From Karalla daura (Eukaryota; Chordata; Actinopteri; Chaetodontiformes; Leiognathidae), in assembly GCA_029224185.1 (NCBI GenBank), contig CM055198.1, positions 8,063,124-8,127,123 on the forward strand: DNA of 64,000 nucleotides, written 5' to 3'. Shown here in pieces: positions 40,901 to 55,200 of this stretch. The notes under the pieces are model-generated. The model saw only the letters and a list, made by a program, of their open reading frames with translations. It ran no database searches and was not told the origin of the DNA. The first letter of the stretch is position 1, and each line of letters starts with the position of its first letter. Both the position numbers and the translations under genes were made by a program.

Positions 40901-42771
40901 TAGTGCTTGTCACGCCTTCCTCTCAGAAATGTCCACCCAAGTCTTTCTTACAAGATACAGTGATGGATAGAATAAATGTCACTTATCACAGATGTTAGTG
41001 TGGGCAAGTAAACTATGTCTAAGAGTGATATAAAGGCAAGGATGTAAGGGTTGCAAGGAGGCAAACATCGTAATGTAAAGGTAGAATGCAAAAAGCATTT
41101 TAAGTAAGATAGCTATGTTTGTAGCATTAGCAACGTTCAGGACTGTAACATCTGCAGAAATATCAGCATGACAGGTTTTTTTTGTAAATTATCTAGTTTT
41201 GAAGAATGTGAACAAACAAGGTCCAGGTATTGAGCTTTATGGAACCGCTGGAACAAGAGTAAAAACTTTTCAAACCAAACCTTTTTCAAACAAACTCATT
41301 TGATTGGATCTGTAGTAAAACTTTAAGGAATATGCATATGGACACTTAGAGATGCGCCACAGGGAATGCTGGCCTCCTTATTTTAGCAGAAGTATGAATA
41401 AAGAAACATCTGGCTTCATTAAAGACGATACATCCCAATATGTTCCATGGATGAATATCCCATAATCAATATGTTGGACCTCGAAATACCAGTCAGTCTG
41501 CTCTCCCCTCCAGTATTTCACACAGTCAACAATATGACAGCATGCCCATATTGTTAAGGCCATAGGCCACCAGCAGACATCCCACAAACAGCTTCTTCAT
41601 CCTTCAGAGACAGCTGACACTCTGGAGTTTTAGGCTTGTCCTGCTGGAGAACAGCTGTCTACAGTGACCCGGAGAGATTGGAAATTGAGCTTTAAGAAAA
41701 GGAAAAACAATTTAAGTTGGCACTATCTCCAGGAAACAGAGTGAGAAGTTGGAAGATTGTTCCAAAAACACCATCTGCTCTCCACTTTGAACTAGCCGAT
41801 CAAAAGCTGTCCAACTATAACACCACCCCTTTCACCCCCACCACATCCCCCATTCATCCCGTTGTTTTCGCTGGGGCTCCGATCAGTCCCACTTTCCCTT
41901 TCTATCCATCCTTCTCTCTCCCTCCCTAGTTACTACTCTCTTGACAAAACTGAGGAATTAATAATCTTGCATATTGATGTGCAGTGGCATGATGCCTCAA
42001 ATGCATTCACCCAGCAACTCATACATTTATGCATCAAAGTGGCAGCATGGACTTCATTATCAACTTGATAACTGTAATATCAAAGGGGTCAAAGGTTAGA
42101 AAAGTGTTACCCTCTGATTCCCACACTCGTTTGATAGCTTTTGTTCCCATTACAGTATTTGGCATTGGGTCTTCAGGGAGGTGGAACCGTTCCATAAAAC
42201 AGCTCTCCTGGCTTAGAAATAGATGGGAAGCCATTGTGACATTAGCTCTTGCTGTGAGGGACTGAGGTCTTATTTAAGGAGGATCGCTCGCGCTCATTTT
42301 AAAAGAACATTAATTAGAAGCCAGATTGACAGTAATGAGCATTTGTGTCCTCAGAAGTCTCCTGGCATCAAGACCAGGGGAAAAGGTTGGCTTGATTGAA
42401 AAGCACATTATAGGAAAACAAAACAGAAGAGGGTTTCTATTAAATTTAGCTTTAACACATGCAGTGTCTATAAGGACGGACCTCTGAGTATTCCAAACTC
42501 TTTTCTTATGTGTCCCTCACTTTGTTTTCCCCAGCTTCTTGCTGGATTTTATTACCACCTCCGCTATTGCCACATCTGTCATTTCGCCCTTGAGGTTCCC
42601 TCGGCCCACATTTTTGTCCATGCAATTAACCGCGTGCAATGCTAAAAACACCTACTGGGCAGTTAACTCTGCCGCTTAAGGCACGGATAGTCGCCCTGTT
42701 TCATTATGGCACACACCCACATGCCTTTTCATATCACATATACTCCCCCTCTTAACCATGTGCCCAGGCGT

Positions 42772-42814
<43 letters not shown>

Positions 42815-43203
42815 GCTGTCTGCTCAGTACCTGGAGAGGTTTGCTGGTTCATTGGGGCCTTCAGTCTTCCAGGGTCCACACTGTTGTTGTTTTCTTTACG
42901 TGCCTGGGGAGGACTGGCACAGGTGGAACTCATGGATTTGAAGGTGGGAGAGTGGGTGTTGAGGGAGGGGGGTAGTGGAGGCTGTCTAGAAAGGAAATAA
43001 GCCTGCTGATGGGGAATATGAGGTGTGTGTGTGTGTGTATGTGTGTGTGCGTGTGTGTGTCTGTGTGTGCGTGTGTGTGCGTGAGTATGGAGGAATATGG
43101 CACCTGGACCACCCCCCTCTCTGGGGCTTTGTGGCAGCTGAGCCAGCCCAGAGCATCTGCACAGCCACAGGGTGAAAAGCAGTTTTTCAGGCACTTCATG
43201 CCT

Positions 43204-43250
<47 letters not shown>

Positions 43251-46200
43251 CAAGCGCAAACAGTCACGTAACTACAGACAGTGTTGTTTGGCTTCGTTGC
43301 AACAGTGTTTGTGTGCATCCTTTATCTTGTGTGCGTCTCCGTGCCCACCGCTGCTCATCATCCACATCCAAGCGCAGTCCCTAGTCAGTACGTCAGTATC
43401 ACTGAACACAGAACACATAGGATTAGTGCACCTTTCAAACAGATGGTTTCACTTGCATTGAGTCTAGATCCAGCTCCTCTCCCAGGTGACTAATCTGCCG
43501 CCCGTGATACCTTTACCAGTATGCCACTAGTAATGATGCTCAGCAAGGTCGCTGCGGGGGTTGAGACTGCATGCATGTTTATTGTATTTTTGTTATACTT
43601 TTTTCTCTCGTAAAAACACAACCAATTTACGTGTAAATAGATCAGACCACACAGTATGGTATGTTTAAGGTGAAAAACTACATGTGTACATGTAGTATAT
43701 CCTTATGAGATATATATCCAATATATATATCCAATAGCATATCTATGTATCTATGAAAAAAAGAGAGAGAAATGAATGGGAAAAAAGAAAAGATAGACAA
43801 ACTTTGTCTATTGATGTTGGTTTGTGCATCTTTTGTTATTATTTTATATGTCTCTTTAATTCTCTAAAATAGTGTGTGGTATTGGTGTTAATGCTTGGTA
43901 TCTAAGTTAATATAAATGTAATTATATAGATAGGGGCACGTTGTCTTTCCTGTTCCTTTTCATTTATGGTGTTATTTATAGTCATGTAATGCATTTAATA
44001 CATGATTGAATTAAAGAAAAGATATAGATTTATTTAGATCCATATAATTATGTTATTTTGTGGCACGCCAGAATCGAGTTATCTATTGTGGGACGTGCTG
44101 CACTATTGTGCCTGAACAGCAGTTTTTACAGCCTCATATCAATCACAACCCTTTGCTTTACAGTGCACCACAAACCCAGACAAGGCTGTTTGCCTCACCG
44201 CCGCTCTCTATCCCATCCGATGCTCAATCCATCGGGGAGAGTGACGCAATATTTCCCATAACTGGTGACCAATCTAGGCATAATATTTTATTCATTCGTT
44301 CTGAAAATATGTGCCTCACTTCTGAAAACTCTTTGATCTATTTGTAGGGATGGCAAGTGACACAATCAGATGGACTCTATTTAATACAGCTGCAAAATAT
44401 ACCAGTGCATCTGCTGACACAGCATCCTACATACACCATCATGTACTTTGACACTGAGATTTACCAGTCCTAATAAAATAGTTCTGGAAAACATTTTGCC
44501 TTATCCCGATCATTTTTTGACTTAATGTTGGATGGAATCCCACCGAGGCAAAGATGCTGTTGAGCATGCAGGCATCCTGCAAGTAGTGCTGTACCCAAAA
44601 ATGAACGAAACAGGATTTGAACTCTAAATTGATTTTACAACTTCTCTGAGTTTGTCTCTGCAGTTAATGCATCCATGATCTAGTGAGTGGGTGGGCACGT
44701 ACACACATGCTGTGAAAACATCTGGAGCAGAGGCACTTGCAGCTATTAGGCTTCTCTTTACCCCATATTATAGGGTCCGCAACAGTCCAGCTTTAGCCTG
44801 TATTAGATTTGGATGGCTCTATACAGCATGAGGATTGCTTTGCCATCTGTTTACTTTCACTCCAGTGCCATTTGATCCTTCCCCCTTCACAAGAGCCACT
44901 TATTACTTCTATGGTTTTTATTTTGAAAACCCATGTTATAAACAAAACCCCATCATTTTGTTTATACATACATATATATATACGTATGTATATGTATGTA
45001 TAAACATGCATCCTTCATTTTTTGATCTGTCTATCGAAAAAAACAACATTGGAAACACAGCACAACAAAATATGCCTGGCCTTTTTTTTTTTTTTTAGAA
45101 ACCTGACAAATAGCTTCACCTACTTGAAATTCATTCTGTGAGTCTGTGCACAGTAAATAGCTGTTTGTTTCACGGGGGACGGGATTGATATGGAAATGAA
45201 CGTGTATCTTCAAAAAGAATCCCACCTTTGTCAATTAGGATAAATTAAGTCGTTTATTAAATTTGCATAATCTGTATGCTTGTTATTCTAAGAACTGTTT
45301 TAATTGTACGTGTATCACTGAGGTTGTTCATTGTTTTAATTGCTATGAATTGCTCTATGGACTGTTCGCTGTTTTCAAATTGCTGTTTGCTAAAACTCAT
45401 TATCAAGTCAAGTCTTCCTTTGATTTGTTAATATATACTATAATGTCTCTAATTAATATGTGAGAGTAAAAATAGCTTGTTCTCTCCCACACCTGTAAAA
45501 TTTGTGACCGTATTATTCAGGCACTGGGCCTAGACTCCAGGTGGGTGGTAGGACGACAACAAATAGGGCATCAAATTATTCAGGAGTAATTGCCTGTTAT
45601 TTTGTAGAAAATTCAGCCGCAAACTGTGATGAGTTATCACAACTGTTCTGCCACAATGCATGGTAAGGTATTCTGAATAAAAGAGACTTTTACCCAACGG
45701 TTTCAAGTGGAGCATAATTTACCTGCAGCACTGGATGTGTGGCCCAGCTACATAAAAGACAACAAAATCACAGGAAATAACATTTGGGGAATGTAGGTCC
45801 CTAGACTAAGACTGAGTATTTCATTTGCATGTTGGTGTGTTTGGCTGTTTTCTTTCTGGGTTGCACATGCGACTCATCTTTTGTCTTCCCCGCAAAATTG
45901 TGCCACATTTTCTCATTGAGACACAAAAATGTCAACACCTCTGTTTGTGGTTCACCCCAGGATGTTTGAATAGACTGCCAGCTCTGTAATTGGTTGGTTT
46001 CATGTCTTTTTCTTTTCTTTTTTAGATCTCCCACTTGTCAATCTTTCAGTGGAGCCTCAGCCTGTTCTTGAGGGCAACCTTGTGAAGTTCCATTGCTCTG
46101 CGAAGGCCAACCCTCCTGTCACGCTCTACAGGTAAGATCAGAAACAAGTGTCATGCACACACTCACACGCATGTACATAGACTCACACAAAAAGGGAAAT

Positions 46201-49200
46201 TTTGAAACTAAGAGAAATGTTGAATATATATTCATATTTAGATGCCAGTTTTTACTTTATTATTATCATATGTCCTTTAACCATGCTTTTAGCATGAAAA
46301 ACAATGAAACATCTCATGCTGAAAATGTAGCAAAAACACATCTAAGAATGCAAAACTCACTTGGGAAGCATCGCCACATTGCACTGAGTTGCAGAAAAGC
46401 AGTGTTTTGTTGCATAGCTGTTCGGTTTGTGGTCATACCATTTCCCCTGAACATTAAATGTCCATCAGAGTGTTGGGGGGGGTAGCTGGAAACATAGTGT
46501 GCATGTCACCTGATGAAGCTGTCAAGATTACAGCTTTTCTGAGATTAGGTGGCGCTCCCCATTAAATGGCAGAAAGGCAGGTGCCCCTGGGGGTCTGCCA
46601 GTGTTCTTATGAGTCTTTTGTGCAGTGATGGAAAACAACTGCAGCAGAAAGTGTAGTTTTTAGACACTTTTTTTTCTTTTATTGTATTTTTTAATGACTC
46701 AAATGTTCCCAAAACAGAATTTCATAAGAGCATATATGCCCTGTTGTATGGTGGGATAGAGTAGCTCACAATCAGGACTCACATGAAGCCTAACATTTCA
46801 AAGCACAAGATGGTTTGGTAAAAAAGTTTGAATTACACCTCTCCCGGAATAATCTCTCCAAAAAGGGCTCTTCAAAACAAGCTGTGCTCAGCTAATCATA
46901 CATCATTGCAGCAGTGAAGCCACGTGAGGGCTGTTTCTGAGACCTGGGTGTGATTGTGGGAACGCTTGCTAAAGGTTGGACAAATTATGTGTTTGGGAAA
47001 TCACCTCCAAGATACAGTATTTCAAGAACAAGGATACCAAAGTGCTTCAGCAGCTCAGCTGAGCAAAAGGAATGAGCTTGACTCAAACATAATTCTCGAT
47101 TCAGTCCTCATTGAGTCTTCAGTACATTCTCTCACAATTTAGAGAACTCACATTCCAGTATAGCATTTATGTGAAGGTTGTTAGTGAAGGAAAAACATTT
47201 TAAATGATTCTACCTCAAACCTACAGGTAATACGTGACATGATGGGGAATGAGAGGCGTCAATGCTCTTTAAAGCAGCTGAAATGAAACAGTCTCCCCCT
47301 TTTGCGAGGCAGAATCCTGATATTCAATACAACTTTTCTCTTTATAGGTGTTTTTGTTCACTTTGCTGGCAGTTGTAAAGGCATTTCCTCAATACATGTG
47401 CATTCTCTCTAGTCCAACGTGCAAAGGCTTTCTGTTCACTCGTTCACTCACTGTGTAAATAGTGCAGCATACATCTATATGCAGTAACCCAGCAGTTACT
47501 GTGCATATACTGCGCCTAAATTCTAAACTGTTGAATCATCCAGTATGTACAATCCTGCATAAGAAGGTATCGAAATAATTACATTTCAACTGGACAGAAA
47601 GTCAGTCTCATATTGTGTTTCCATTTCAGGGGAAGCTTGGATATTTTCAAAACTACGATTAAAATACTGTTGGAAATAATTGAAGTGCCACGGTCTGAGT
47701 AAGACCATGCCTAAGGAATTTTTAATAGACCCAAATGCACGACACTGGATGCAAACGAAGTTAGTGTAAAGGGGAAGTTATGTGGAGAAACACAAAAGGA
47801 ACCAGACAAAAGACTAAAAACGTGAGGCAGAAAGCAAGGAACATGAAGCTATGATGGAAACACAAAAAGCACAGGTGAACAGGTAACACAAACAAGACAC
47901 AATGATGGTGAGCTTACCCTCAGGAGAACACTTGGATTTTGAGAAAACATGAAACTTGGAAAGAAGACTAAACAGAAGGGTCATGAAAAACATGAAATAA
48001 GCAGAGGTCCTAGCATAAAGCTCACAAAGAAGCGTACAATGAGAACAACAAAGAGCACACCAAACAGAACAGACAAAATACAGGCACGGGGAGACACACG
48101 GGGAGTACCAGTGAGTTAGCAAGACTGAGGTGTGACACAAGGGAAAGGGCAATTGACCTGAAATGAGGAAGGTTACAATTTCAAAATAAAACTGGAAAGA
48201 CAAAAACCAAAGGCAAGACAAACCTCACCATGGGGTGACAGAACAGACAGGACTATGACAAGAAGTCTGGTAAGAGAAGAAAAAAGTCACATAAAAGCAA
48301 GTTAGATAACACAGAGTAAAGGAAAATGGCAATGAAATAAACTAATAGTTACCAGTACATCCTTACCTGTGAAATGTTAATGCAGTTTTATTTTTCATCA
48401 TTTAATAAATTGATTTCTTTTCTTCCTTTTTCTTTTTTTTAATCTGTCATTGTAATGAAACAACAAAATGGACAGTGATTACTTTCAAGGAGACCTTGCA
48501 TGGGCATCTAAGTGTATAATAATGAAGTGATTTGTCGAGAGATGATTTCCTGCGTGGGAGGCTTTAAAAACCCGACAAAAAATAAATTGAATGAAATCGA
48601 TAGCAAAGGGAATTGGTGGGCTCTGAATCTTGTAATGGTACTGGGAAATGAAATGGATGTACAACACACTCACAGGTGGCAAAACAGAGATGTTGCCTTT
48701 TTGATGGATTCTGCCCTTTTGAAAAAGAAAAGGAGGAGGGAGGGCAGTGATATTGTGGAAAACAAGGTTTGTATTTGATTGTGTAGGTGCACAGCATAGA
48801 CAGGGCGTCTATTGCACCTGCAGAGGGATTTCACCTCTATTGTTATGAGACTGGATCAATGCTAGAATCAGACTTCCCTCCAGGGTATCAAGCGCAAAGA
48901 TGCAATGGCTGTTGAGATGACTTTTTTCTTTTAGTATGACGAACTACAGAATGAAAAAAAGGTTGGAGGTTAAACTTTCCTTTTGTGCAATTTATTTCTT
49001 CCCCATTCCTCTCCTCTCTGGCTCTCTCTTGGCTGTCTGGCTCTTCGTTGCTGAGACAACCCACTGTAGGATTGAATAATAACCACACAGACTAATAATG
49101 TTTGATACTTCAAGGTTACATTCTCCACCAGTTCTCCAGTTTCATAGTCTCCCATTTAGATTTATCTGCAATTTATCCAAGCGCTTCAGGACTCCCGTGC

Positions 49201-52200
49201 ACCATTGGAGTTCAGGACATGGCAGACAGGGGATTTTTAGGCCTCATAATACTTGCCTGAGAGAGTTTGACTAGGGAGAGCCCCCCACAAATTCCCCCTC
49301 TGGAGAGCAATATCACAGAAGAGAGCAGGAAGCTGGTCAAGCAGTGTGGGGCCATTTTTCAGTGCTAATACACTCTGTCTAGCCCAGATCAGATATGGCA
49401 CAAGGACAGAGTACTTCTTAGACGGATGGCCTCCTTTCTATCCTCGAGAGAGCCATCCATTCCCAATGTGCAGTGCGCCACTTTGCCGTCCTCCAATTCA
49501 ATGGACACTTGAGACACAGACCCGAGATAGTCAGGCCCTATAGTCAAAGGCTTGGTGCTCTCTGCTCTTTGTGATTTCCACGGCAGTTCAATAAATCTGA
49601 CTTTTAAAAGTAAGAATGGAAATAAGATGTATTACTACAGGTACCTGAGCCAGAACACAGCTCATGGGGAGACTAGAGAGGGAGGAAGTCAGGCGATGGG
49701 AAGACACTTGAGGTGTGGAGGCGGGGGTGGGAGGAATAGATAAAAGTGGTGCTGAAAGTGTGAATGAAGGAAGAGTAATGGGCATGGGTTGTGCTTGGCA
49801 CTCTGGGAATCAACAGTCTCTGAGAAGGAAAGACGAGTGGGTCGGAACATCTTCATTACCGCGTATAATGATAGGAGGGCTAACTGGCATACATCACAAT
49901 CACTCCACCACCCTCTGATGAAGACACAGAGGGTTTTCTCAGATCCAAACAAGAACCCAACTGAGAGGAGAGGAAGAATAACAAACAAAGCAAATCAGGT
50001 CCCTCGTCTGCACATACAAGCATGCAAAGACAAACAACAAAAGCCCCTCCTTTTCATGTCACTGCAGCAAATAAAGTCCCAATCCTCCTCACACTAACTA
50101 TATATTCTCAGTGTTGTTGTTGTTGTTGTTACCACTCCTGGATTGTTTTTGTTAGTTTTGAGTGACACTACAATCACCATAACTTACTTATCTGCAAAGC
50201 TGGGAGGCAGCTAATTGATACATATCAGTGTTTACTATTCACCATTATACATATGTTTACCATAGCCAGACGTAATTGTGAAATATTGTAAAAATAAAGT
50301 TGTATAAAAATGTTTAGTGTGGGGTCACTTTAGTTAGAAGAGCAATGTTTTACTATAATGGCACCAGAGCTGTTAGTGCTGTTATTGACTCTCAGCATAA
50401 ATGCAAAGTTGACGTTGAGTTGAATTGATTATTCTGCAAATATACAAATCAATGTGACTCTAGCAAGCTGGAAGTTATTCTGAAAAGTTAGAACTTAAAA
50501 TGGTTTGACTTAATGGTTAAGAGTTGCTGCAAAGGCAAGAGTTTTCCAAGAGGTGAGGATAAAAGTCATTTAAATAGCTTGCTTTCACGGTTACTTCTTA
50601 CTTCAAGTGGTCAAACCCATATTTTACTTTTAGGTTAAACATTTCATGGAGTAGTCCACATGACAGTAGCTTATACAGTGAAAGAGATATTATTCAAATG
50701 GATAAACTATACCTCCATTTCTCAGCTTTATAAACATGAAATAGCTTTGTAATTTCTGCACTTGGCATAGTAATCACATCATGATATTACAATACACCCT
50801 TCATATTTTGTTTGAGTTCCACTGAGAATTCATATCATAACATCCAATATGCATGTGAGTGAGAACAGAGCTGCTCTGTGCTGTGCTTAACCATGCTGAT
50901 AATAACTGTGGGGCCTGATTTACGGCGAGTCTTGATGCTGATGGCACAGATACCTGCCTAATTTAATTGTTACTGTTTTATTGCCTTAATCACATTCAGC
51001 AAATACAAAACTCTCCCCCTCTTCCACGTCTCCTTCATCCTCCGCCTCCATTAACGACAGACCTGTTTATCTGTATGACAGTGTTAGTTAACAGAGCTGC
51101 GCACATGCATAGAGACACGCCTCCGCACACGCACACATAGACACACGCTTGCCGCCTGGCGTACAGGATTCACACCCTTTGTCTGAATCAAATCCCTGAA
51201 TGGGATACAGCAGTGTAAAGTGAGTCAGCTATTGAGTAAAGCTTGCACTGGCCCTTCTAACCTCCCACAGGGAATGCAGGTGTTTGTGTTACCCTGGGCC
51301 AGCGACTATGTTTAGACACGAGTCCTGGACAAGGCCCAGCACCCCAGCAGAGATCCCATGCTCCCTGAGGACGATGGTATTCTGTCTCTGCATCTTCCAA
51401 TGCTGTCAAGGGCTCCCAGGAACCTGGCAGCCGCAGTCTCCGCTCGGCAGCAGCTGTCTGCCCAAACATCTGTGCTCACACCATTTGAGCTCCTGCAGTG
51501 TGAACTGGCTTGGTGTGGGAGGAAATTGCAGCACAGAGACAGTAAAGATGCACATACATGTCTTTGTTGTTATAACAAGGGGTTAATATCATTACAAACA
51601 TCGCCACTGTAGGGCAAGTCCCCTGAAGGTCCCTGTTATACAGGTTTTGTAGCTTTTGGATTATAAGATACTATCTTCATAAGTCAGCTGGATTTTTACC
51701 AATATTTTTACTTCTTTGATCACTTTTTCTTAAGGTGACATTGTACCCAGCTTCAACTCCTGAATTGGCCTTTCTATCTGGTGTTGGCATGTTCTCTGTC
51801 TGTGTGGGTTTCATCAATGTTCTCTGGTTTCTCCACAGTCCAAAAACATGCATGATTAAGCTGACTAGAGACTTCTAAATTGGAGGAGCAGGTGTGAGTG
51901 TAAATGTTACTGTATGTGTGTGTCCTGTGATGGACAGGCAACCCGTCTTGGGTGTGTTCCCTGTCTTATGTGTGCTAGGATTGACAGAGACATAGCCCCA
52001 CCATGCCAGAAAGGAATGATCATCTTTTGCTGCATTTGTAAAGCTCTGTAAAGGCTTTGAAAGGGACCTTTGCAGAAGGTGTATTTGTCAACTGCTGTTG
52101 GACAATTACTTGAACAATGAGTTCCCAGCGTTCCCTGGGGAAAAAGCAACTCCTCAGTAAGTGAGATCATGTGTTAAATGACGAACAGAACCAGAACAGT

Positions 52201-55200
52201 TACATAAAGGACCTTGAAGAGTGTTTGTTTTGTCACTTGCTGTGACAAGACCATGAACGAACATCATCCTGATCATCCTCATTGTTGGCGTCACCAAGGC
52301 CGCCACCAACGTCCTCGTCCTCATCTTCGTTATCACTGTTGTTGTCATAGTAATCAGTGTCGTTGTTGTCTCCGTCATGATTACCAGAACCGTCAACCAG
52401 TGCAATTAGCACTATTGTTATCATTATCATCACCATTTTCATCATCATTGTCATCAGACAAACAGCAGTAGAAACATACATAACGTCACATTCACAGACT
52501 CCCTGGGATGAACAATGAAAGTCATTACAGTTGACGTAACAGTTGTCACGTCTCTGAGTCTTGTGAGTCTCCGTTCACAGCATGATTTCTTGACTTTTGC
52601 ATGATAATTTTATATTCTGAATATGAAAGACTGGGACTTTGAATATTCTATTCAATCCTGAGGCTATCAAGGGAATGCATCCTTTCACTCTCGCTGACAC
52701 AGAGAGACACACAGATGCAGACGCACTATTTACCGAAATACAAGAGCTAGTGGGTCAAACGGGCCAAAATACTGTAACAGTCTGCCTTTATTTACAACAT
52801 TTTGTTGGAATCGCAAGTGTTGTACAGCTCTTTGCCATATCCTTGTCACACAAGAACACAACTGTGAAAAAGATCTGCTGCCGGAGACACAGTGCAGAAA
52901 AATCCCATGAAGCCCAATTAGAATTCTGCTTCACTTCACTTACTGATTGAATGAGGTAATCTGTTCTCATTTAAATGATAGCATTTCAGTCAAGCATGGG
53001 GCCAGCTTAGTCATGGAAAACAAATGAGCTCCCTATTCCATGAAAACTGCTCTTCGTACTGGCAGGAATATAAAACGGAGACAGGCAACGGTTCTGTTGT
53101 CATTGTTTTCATTTGCCACATCAGCATGCAGCCACATCTCTATTGTGGAGGACGGCAGCCTTTGGATGCGCCAGGCATCGTGCATCCCTAGACAGCGTCT
53201 ACATTTTCCAAAGAGACCCGAGGCGTCCGCAGATGCCTTTGCTTCACTTTTATAAATGGGCCTCGTCTGTCGTAGCAGCAGAGAGCCATCCGCTCCACGC
53301 AGGGCGAGGAGCCGCTGCTCGTGACATCCAAAACTCTCACCTAAACGCGCTGGGAGTGTCTGTGTCCCTGTCACCAGAGCTATCACTCACAAACACAAAC
53401 AGCTGTTCTTTATGTGATCCCGTGTCAATTTATTAACTTCAGCTGTTGTGTGTAATACAGTGCGTGTCAACCAATGTCTTCATAGGTGGGGGAACGGCCC
53501 ATTTATCATTCTGTGATTTGTTTTTCTTAGCTGGCACTCGGTGCCGCACTCTCTGTCTGGCGTAATGAGGAACGTGCTGTCTGCTCCGAGTCGCCAGGGA
53601 GCTTGTCACAGCATGGAGGGCTGCCACAAAAATGTGCTGAAGCCAGCGAAGAAAAACCTGCCCCAGAATGATGATTTATTCACACAAAAGAATGCTATTG
53701 ACATAAGGAGGTGTGAAAACCTGTCTTAATGCCTATTTCCCCTTTTCCCTCATTTCTCTTTTCCTTTCCATCTCTCCTCTCCGCACCCTCTAATCCTCTC
53801 ACCAGGTGGGCCAAAGGAGGAAGTATAATCAAGGAAGTCTCTGGAGACACATACGAGGTGATTGTGGACCACTCCTTCTTCACAGAACCTGTTTCCTGCG
53901 AGGTTACCAACCCTCTGGGCAGCACCAACATCAGCCGCAATGTGGACGTCTACTGTAAGTGACTCCATTGGAGGTGCTGCGCACCTCTCACCCATGCTAG
54001 CCACGTGAAGCGGCTCAGTTCCGCTTTTCTATGTATATTTACACACTGGCACAGTCACAATGGATGCTTGATTATTGATGGTGTTTTCTCGTTTCTTTTT
54101 CAACAGTTGGACCTCGCATGGCTGCGGAGCCCCAGTCCTTGCAGGTGGATCTTGGATCCGATGCTGTTTTCAACTGTGCCTGGACTGGAAATCCTTCTCT
54201 CACCATAGTTTGGATGAAGAGGGGATCTGGAGTGGTGAGTAGTTTGATTTTCACACTGCCAAGTACATATCCTAAACACTCATATGCTTCTGCTCATGCT
54301 CTAAAAAGCTTCCTTTCTCTGCCTAAGCCAAAATAGAAAAGGCCATTAAACCTTTGATTTTGACGGTCCACGCCTTTGAGTGACCTAGTGTTACATGAGA
54401 TCTGTTGATTTGATCCTAAAATCAGACTCATTTCACCTTTTCTTTTGTCAACAACAAAGGCCAAGGCCAACTCCTTTACTCCACCAAGCTCACACCTAAA
54501 TTGGATTTTAATAATTGAGTAGATGTGCCCTTTAAGGCAGTAAATGGTCTATGTGCTGCATTTCCTTTTCTTTTCTCCCATCACAGTGCCTTGTTGCTGC
54601 CCAAAATGCAAAAGTGCCCCCACTGCCATCGCATCTGATGATCTTTGACTTTTTTGCCACAGGTCCTTAGCAACGAGAACCTCCTGACTCTGAAATCCGT
54701 GAGACAGGAGGATGCTGGGAAGTACGTGTGCCGTGCTGTTGTCCCGCGTGTGGGAGCAGGAGAGAAGGAGGTTTCTCTCACTGTCAATGGTAAGCTGTTT
54801 GACAAAAAAAGACCCTAATACACACCCATAAGGTTGTCAGATGCACTAGCATATACAGTACCGTAAGTGCAAATCCTGAGGTCTGGGGTCAGCAGCTGGA
54901 AGCAGAAAGCAATCTGTCATTGGAGTCGATGTTTTGCTTCCTCTGTGGTCTGAACAACTTCTGACAGAATACACAGCTTTATTGCTTTGCTGTATATTCT
55001 TGTTTCTTCATTGAGCTGTGTCTTGGAGACAGCCTTGGTTAATTTTACGTGGCAGGCATAGAAACAAAGAACAAACCCTGACGCGCGCGCACACAGACAG
55101 GATGTGGCATGTTCTGTGATCATGCAAATTAATTTCCTTGACAAAGGTGATATGGGAAAACAGAACCGTTTCATCAGCTGTCATAATTGTGAAAGATTAC

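Larger units (their letters stand above)
36006..46025 (+). other. kirrel3: kirrel3 intron between Ig2 and Ig3 (10020 bases, phase 1)
   Basis: Bounded by GTAAGG and TTTTTTAG. It contains three alternating CA/GT/CA tracts at 42772-43246, a near-palindromic TA/CA-rich stretch at 44966-45001, a T16 run near 45081-45096, and an AT-rich 212-codon minus-strand ORF at 37847-38485 with no recognised family. No exon was recognised. Confidence 0.85.
46132..53805 (+). other. kirrel3: kirrel3 intron inside the Ig3 coding region (7674 bases, phase 2)
   Basis: Bounded by GTAAGA and a long pyrimidine tract ending CACCAG. It holds a probable interspersed repeat at 47690-48260, a SINE-like copy at 51755-51990, a short (GTT)n at 50111-50130 and an imperfect trinucleotide-rich block at 52262-52456. 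No exon was recognised. Confidence 0.85.

Noticed and set aside
42676..43461. Long ORFs of 189 and 150 codons on both strands
   Set aside because: Their length comes from CA/GT tracts, which contain no stop codons; no conserved domain is seen between them.
52233..52481. Asp/Asn-rich minus-strand protein
   Set aside because: It overlaps an imperfect trinucleotide repeat and has no splice context.
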